The notes below the pieces were generated by a model. That model was not told the DNA's origin. It saw only the letters and a program-made list of their open reading frames with translations, and did no database searches. Shown piece after piece: positions 12,558 to 14,285 of a stretch of DNA of 14,285 nucleotides; within the stretch, counting starts at the first letter, position 1; each line of letters opens with the position of its first letter. Origin of the DNA: Candidatus Bathyarchaeota archaeon (lineage in GTDB: Archaea > Thermoproteota > Bathyarchaeia > EX4484-135 > B24-G1); the NCBI GenBank assembly GCA_003662535.1, contig QMYG01000005.1:1-14285 (forward strand), given 5' to 3'. Made by a program: the position numbers and the translations under genes.

Positions 12558-12887
12558 ATGGTATATCATCTAAGATATTGGAAGCAGGTTCGGGACCATT
12601 TCCTACTGGATCCGCTGGAGTCTGCGATACTAGCGATCGAAAAAAACGAAGAGCGCAAGAAATTCTGCCCGAAGTACGACCGCATAGACGCTGCCCAGAC
12701 CGCGGAAGACTGCTCAAAAATGATTTCTCAAGAAGGGTTCGAAGCGTGTCTAGCAATGAGCTACGAAGATGTGTGTGGGGTAGCGCTTAGGTTAGAAGAA
12801 ATACCAGATGAGTACTTCAAAGCCTGGGACCGTCTTGGGGAGGCCGTTAACCGGATTTACGAGGAGCACAAGCTGTACAGTCTATAA
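12558..12887 (+). CDS. small Cys-containing helical protein, unknown function
   Basis: The 109-residue protein is helical and acidic in its second half, with four Cys (about 37, 51, 64 and 73). The stretch DCSKMISQEGFEACL contains C-x(8)-F-x-x-C, reminiscent of the module in the proteins at 10229 and 10613, though the rest does not align clearly. Codon use differs from its neighbours: GAA, AAA, CTA and TTA are common where the surrounding genes use GAG, AAG and CTC/CTG, and the gene is visibly less GC-rich. This may mean a separate origin. GGAGGCGAT lies three bases before the ATG. No known family is recognised. Confidence 0.65.
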   Translation: MVYHLRYWKQVRDHFLLDPLESAILAIEKNEERKKFCPKYDRIDAAQTAEDCSKMISQEGFEACLAMSYEDVCGVALRLEEIPDEYFKAWDRLGEAVNRIYEEHKLYSL

Positions 12888-12953
12888 ATTATCCTGCAAC
12901 TAGCTGGTAGGCCTTCACAGTGACGGAGGACATGACAACGGAGGTAGACCTGA

Positions 12954-13292
12954 GTGGACCCAGAAGTACCGGCAAAGGCGAGTCCCAACAGGCCGACTGA
13001 GAAGGACTTTGAGGACGCAGCCAGGACGGTGGTCGAGCTCGTAGAGGGTCGTCTGGAGCGTCCGCTCGAGCTGGACCAGCTTGCGGAGACCTTTGCAGTT
13101 CTAGTGCGAGGGATTGAGGATGAGGACGTGGCAGAGGCCCTGGACAGCCCGCTGGAGGACACGAGGAGCGTGGCCAGCCTGGGGGATGAGTGGGCAAGCA
13201 CCGTTGTGGATCCCGAGGCGGGGCACTGTGTGCTTGCGATTATACCCGGCAGGGACGAGTTCCTGGAGGAGGGCGACGAGACGGGTGGCTGA
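12954..13292 (+). CDS. small acidic protein ending in Gly-Gly, unknown function
   Basis: The 112-residue protein starts with GTG at 12954, after GGAGGT at 12940-12945. Residues 15-62 are an acidic helical region; residues 70-100 look beta-like and include LGDEWASTVVDPEAG and HCVLAIIPG; the C-terminus is acidic and ends in Gly-Gly. Two features link it loosely to the JAMM protein downstream: LDQLAETF against LDDLARTL near the N-terminus, and LGDEW against IGNEW before the catalytic part. It could be a partial relative of that protein without the metal site, or a tagged substrate; both are speculative. A TATA box separates it from the next gene. Confidence 0.6.
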   Translation: MDPEVPAKASPNRPTEKDFEDAARTVVELVEGRLERPLELDQLAETFAVLVRGIEDEDVAEALDSPLEDTRSVASLGDEWASTVVDPEAGHCVLAIIPGRDEFLEEGDETGG

Positions 13293-13304
13293 GCCCTCAG
13301 GCAA

Positions 13305-13315
13305 GTTTTATATAC
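13305..13315 (+). promoter_or_regulatory. TATA-box promoter for the gene pair 13339 and 13560
   Basis: GTTTTATATAC lies about 28 bases before ATG 13339, placing the start site at or just before the ATG and predicting a leaderless first gene. Confidence 0.65.
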
Positions 13316-13338
13316 CCGAAGGGCCCATAGGGATAACC

Positions 13339-13563
13339 ATGGCTGATGAGATTGATCTCGTCGACGCCGGCTGTTGCTTCCGCGGCCACACGGTCTACGT
13401 CCCGCTGGAGCTCTCAACGGACCCCAGCAAGTGGAGGGGCAATCTCTACTACTTCTCCGGGGGAATACCGAGAAAGCTTCCGAAGAAGTATGAGGAGCTG
13501 GCGATAAAGAACGCTTTCTGCTTTGAGGAGCTCACTGAGCTCGAGGAGGAGGAACACTCATGA
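13339..13563 (+). CDS. small protein co-transcribed with the JAMM protein, unknown function
   Basis: The 74-residue protein has an alpha/beta look: a beta-like N-terminus containing DAGCCFRGHTVYVPLEL, then a segment with Trp, Tyr and Phe, and an acidic helical C-terminus ending in a run of Glu. It is probably leaderless. Its stop overlaps the start of the JAMM gene as ATGA, so the two proteins are made together and may interact. No family is recognised, and there is no C-terminal Gly-Gly that would mark it as a ubiquitin-like modifier. Confidence 0.65.
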   Translation: MADEIDLVDAGCCFRGHTVYVPLELSTDPSKWRGNLYYFSGGIPRKLPKKYEELAIKNAFCFEELTELEEEEHS

Positions 13564-14285
13564 GGTTCTACGACGCCGAGCAGGGCAGCCTGGATGACCT
13601 GGCCCGCACGCTTGACATTCCCGAGTGGGTACTGAAGAGGCTTCTTGACCATGATCCGCCCAGGGGCGCCTGGGAGGGCGTGGTGAGAGACCTCGGGAGA
13701 AAGCTCGCACGGCGCGAGAGGGTTGAAGAGCCCATAGAGCTCGAGCCTGAGGACCTGGAGGGCACTACCGAGTCCGGCGAGGCCCTGTGCAGGATTGGTA
13801 ATGAGTGGGAGTTCAGGACGTCCGTCGGCGGGGAGGAAGAGGAGGAGGACCACGAGGAGGAGGAGGGCTTCATTGAGGGCTACCCGGGCATGACGAACAT
13901 TCCCGACGACATCTGCAAGCCCGGCAGGATGGTGGGATCCATTCACTCGCACCCGGACTATCCTGCAAGGCCTTCGGACCCTGATGTCAAATGGGCTGTT
14001 GAGCATGAGGAAACCATAATGTGTATTGACTCGCCTGCCTCGCGTATATGCTGGTTCGCAGATAAGCCTTCAGACTTGGGCTTCATACCCAACAAGGGCC
14101 ACGATCCCATTGCACCCTGCTCCATCGAGGTTCGCGGGACCTGGTTTGACGAGTGGGGCGGAGCGTACAGCGAGACCTGGAACATCAACCCGCCTGAGTT
14201 CATTGAGAGCTACGATGAGGAGGAGTTTGAGCAGTCCGGGGATGCCGTCAAGGAGGGTGACCTCAGGGCGGTATGCAGGATAGAC
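13560..14285 (+). CDS. JAMM/MPN+ metalloprotease-like protein, C-terminus outside the window
   Basis: The reading frame stays open for 242 codons to the window edge. Residues 11-55 form an N-terminal helical region, 56-70 an acidic linker, and 71-165 a JAB/MPN domain. The metal signature is intact: H129, H131 and D142 in H-S-H-P-x(5)-P-S-x-x-D, exactly the H-x-H-x(10)-D spacing of JAMM enzymes, with E71 or E74 as candidate catalytic Glu. An acidic low-complexity insert (about 92-102) sits between these parts. JAMM enzymes hydrolyse isopeptide or peptide bonds next to ubiquitin-like C-termini; others process sulfur-carrier or phage tail proteins. The substrate here is unknown. Residues beyond 190 are an extra Trp- and Glu-rich part. 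The start overlaps the upstream stop (ATGA). Confidence 0.8.
   Translation, partial: MRFYDAEQGSLDDLARTLDIPEWVLKRLLDHDPPRGAWEGVVRDLGRKLARRERVEEPIELEPEDLEGTTESGEALCRIGNEWEFRTSVGGEEEEEDHEEEEGFIEGYPGMTNIPDDICKPGRMVGSIHSHPDYPARPSDPDVKWAVEHEETIMCIDSPASRICWFADKPSDLGFIPNKGHDPIAPCSIEVRGTWFDEWGGAYSETWNINPPEFIESYDEEEFEQSGDAVKEGDLRAVCRID

Noticed and set aside
1..14285. Tailed-phage type genome
   Set aside because: No terminase, portal, HK97-like protease/capsid or tail tape-measure signature could be recognised; the coiled-coil proteins are too short to serve as convincing tape measures. The rest of the genome is unseen, so this is not a firm exclusion.

Overview
The window looks like part of the genome of an archaeal virus or virus-derived element. 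Archaeal features seen directly are A/T-rich TATA boxes of the TTTATATA type about 25-30 bases before the first gene of most transcription units, many operon-internal genes preceded by a GGTGAT ribosome-binding sequence, and T-run terminators. The viral assignment is inference: genes are small and tightly packed, most proteins are short and unrecognised, several are long coiled coils or beta-rich, and none is a housekeeping enzyme. No hallmark gene (terminase, portal, packaging ATPase, integrase, polymerase) is in the window, so virus family and host are open. The sequence is GC-rich (roughly 55-60%) with heavy use of AGG, ATA and GAG codons, which fits a euryarchaeal or TACK-type host but does not name one.

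Layout. (1) 11-2942, + strand: five genes for helical or coiled-coil proteins, two with a predicted membrane segment; a putative structural or membrane/egress block. (2) 2989-4807, + strand: five genes from a TATA box at about 2954, ending in a 232-aa protein and a 101-aa beta-rich protein that are candidate virion proteins, closed by strong tandem hairpins and a T-run. (3) 5012-7640, - strand: a radical SAM enzyme with a C-terminal Cys cluster and a 604-aa double glycosyltransferase, transcribed from a divergent promoter region. (4) 7788-8108: leaderless winged-helix regulator. (5) 8226-10143: a second pair of candidate virion proteins (251 and 131 aa), a CPHC thioredoxin-fold protein and a DNA-binding protein. 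(6) 10229-11017: two small proteins, each with its own promoter, sharing a Cys-containing module. (7) 11071-12310: a second glycosyltransferase and a small unknown protein. (8) 12311-12557: a gene-free stretch with hairpins and a diverged direct repeat. (9) 12558-14285: small unknown proteins and, running off the right edge, a JAMM/MPN+ metalloprotease-like protein with an intact zinc-binding signature.

How it may fit together (inference): two structural modules flank a glycan-modification cassette that could decorate virions or the host surface; two winged-helix proteins probably set the timing of expression; the thioredoxin-fold protein may serve disulfide chemistry in the Cys-bearing small proteins; the JAMM protein may remove a ubiquitin-like modifier or process a viral protein. 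Most of these roles cannot be settled from sequence reading alone.
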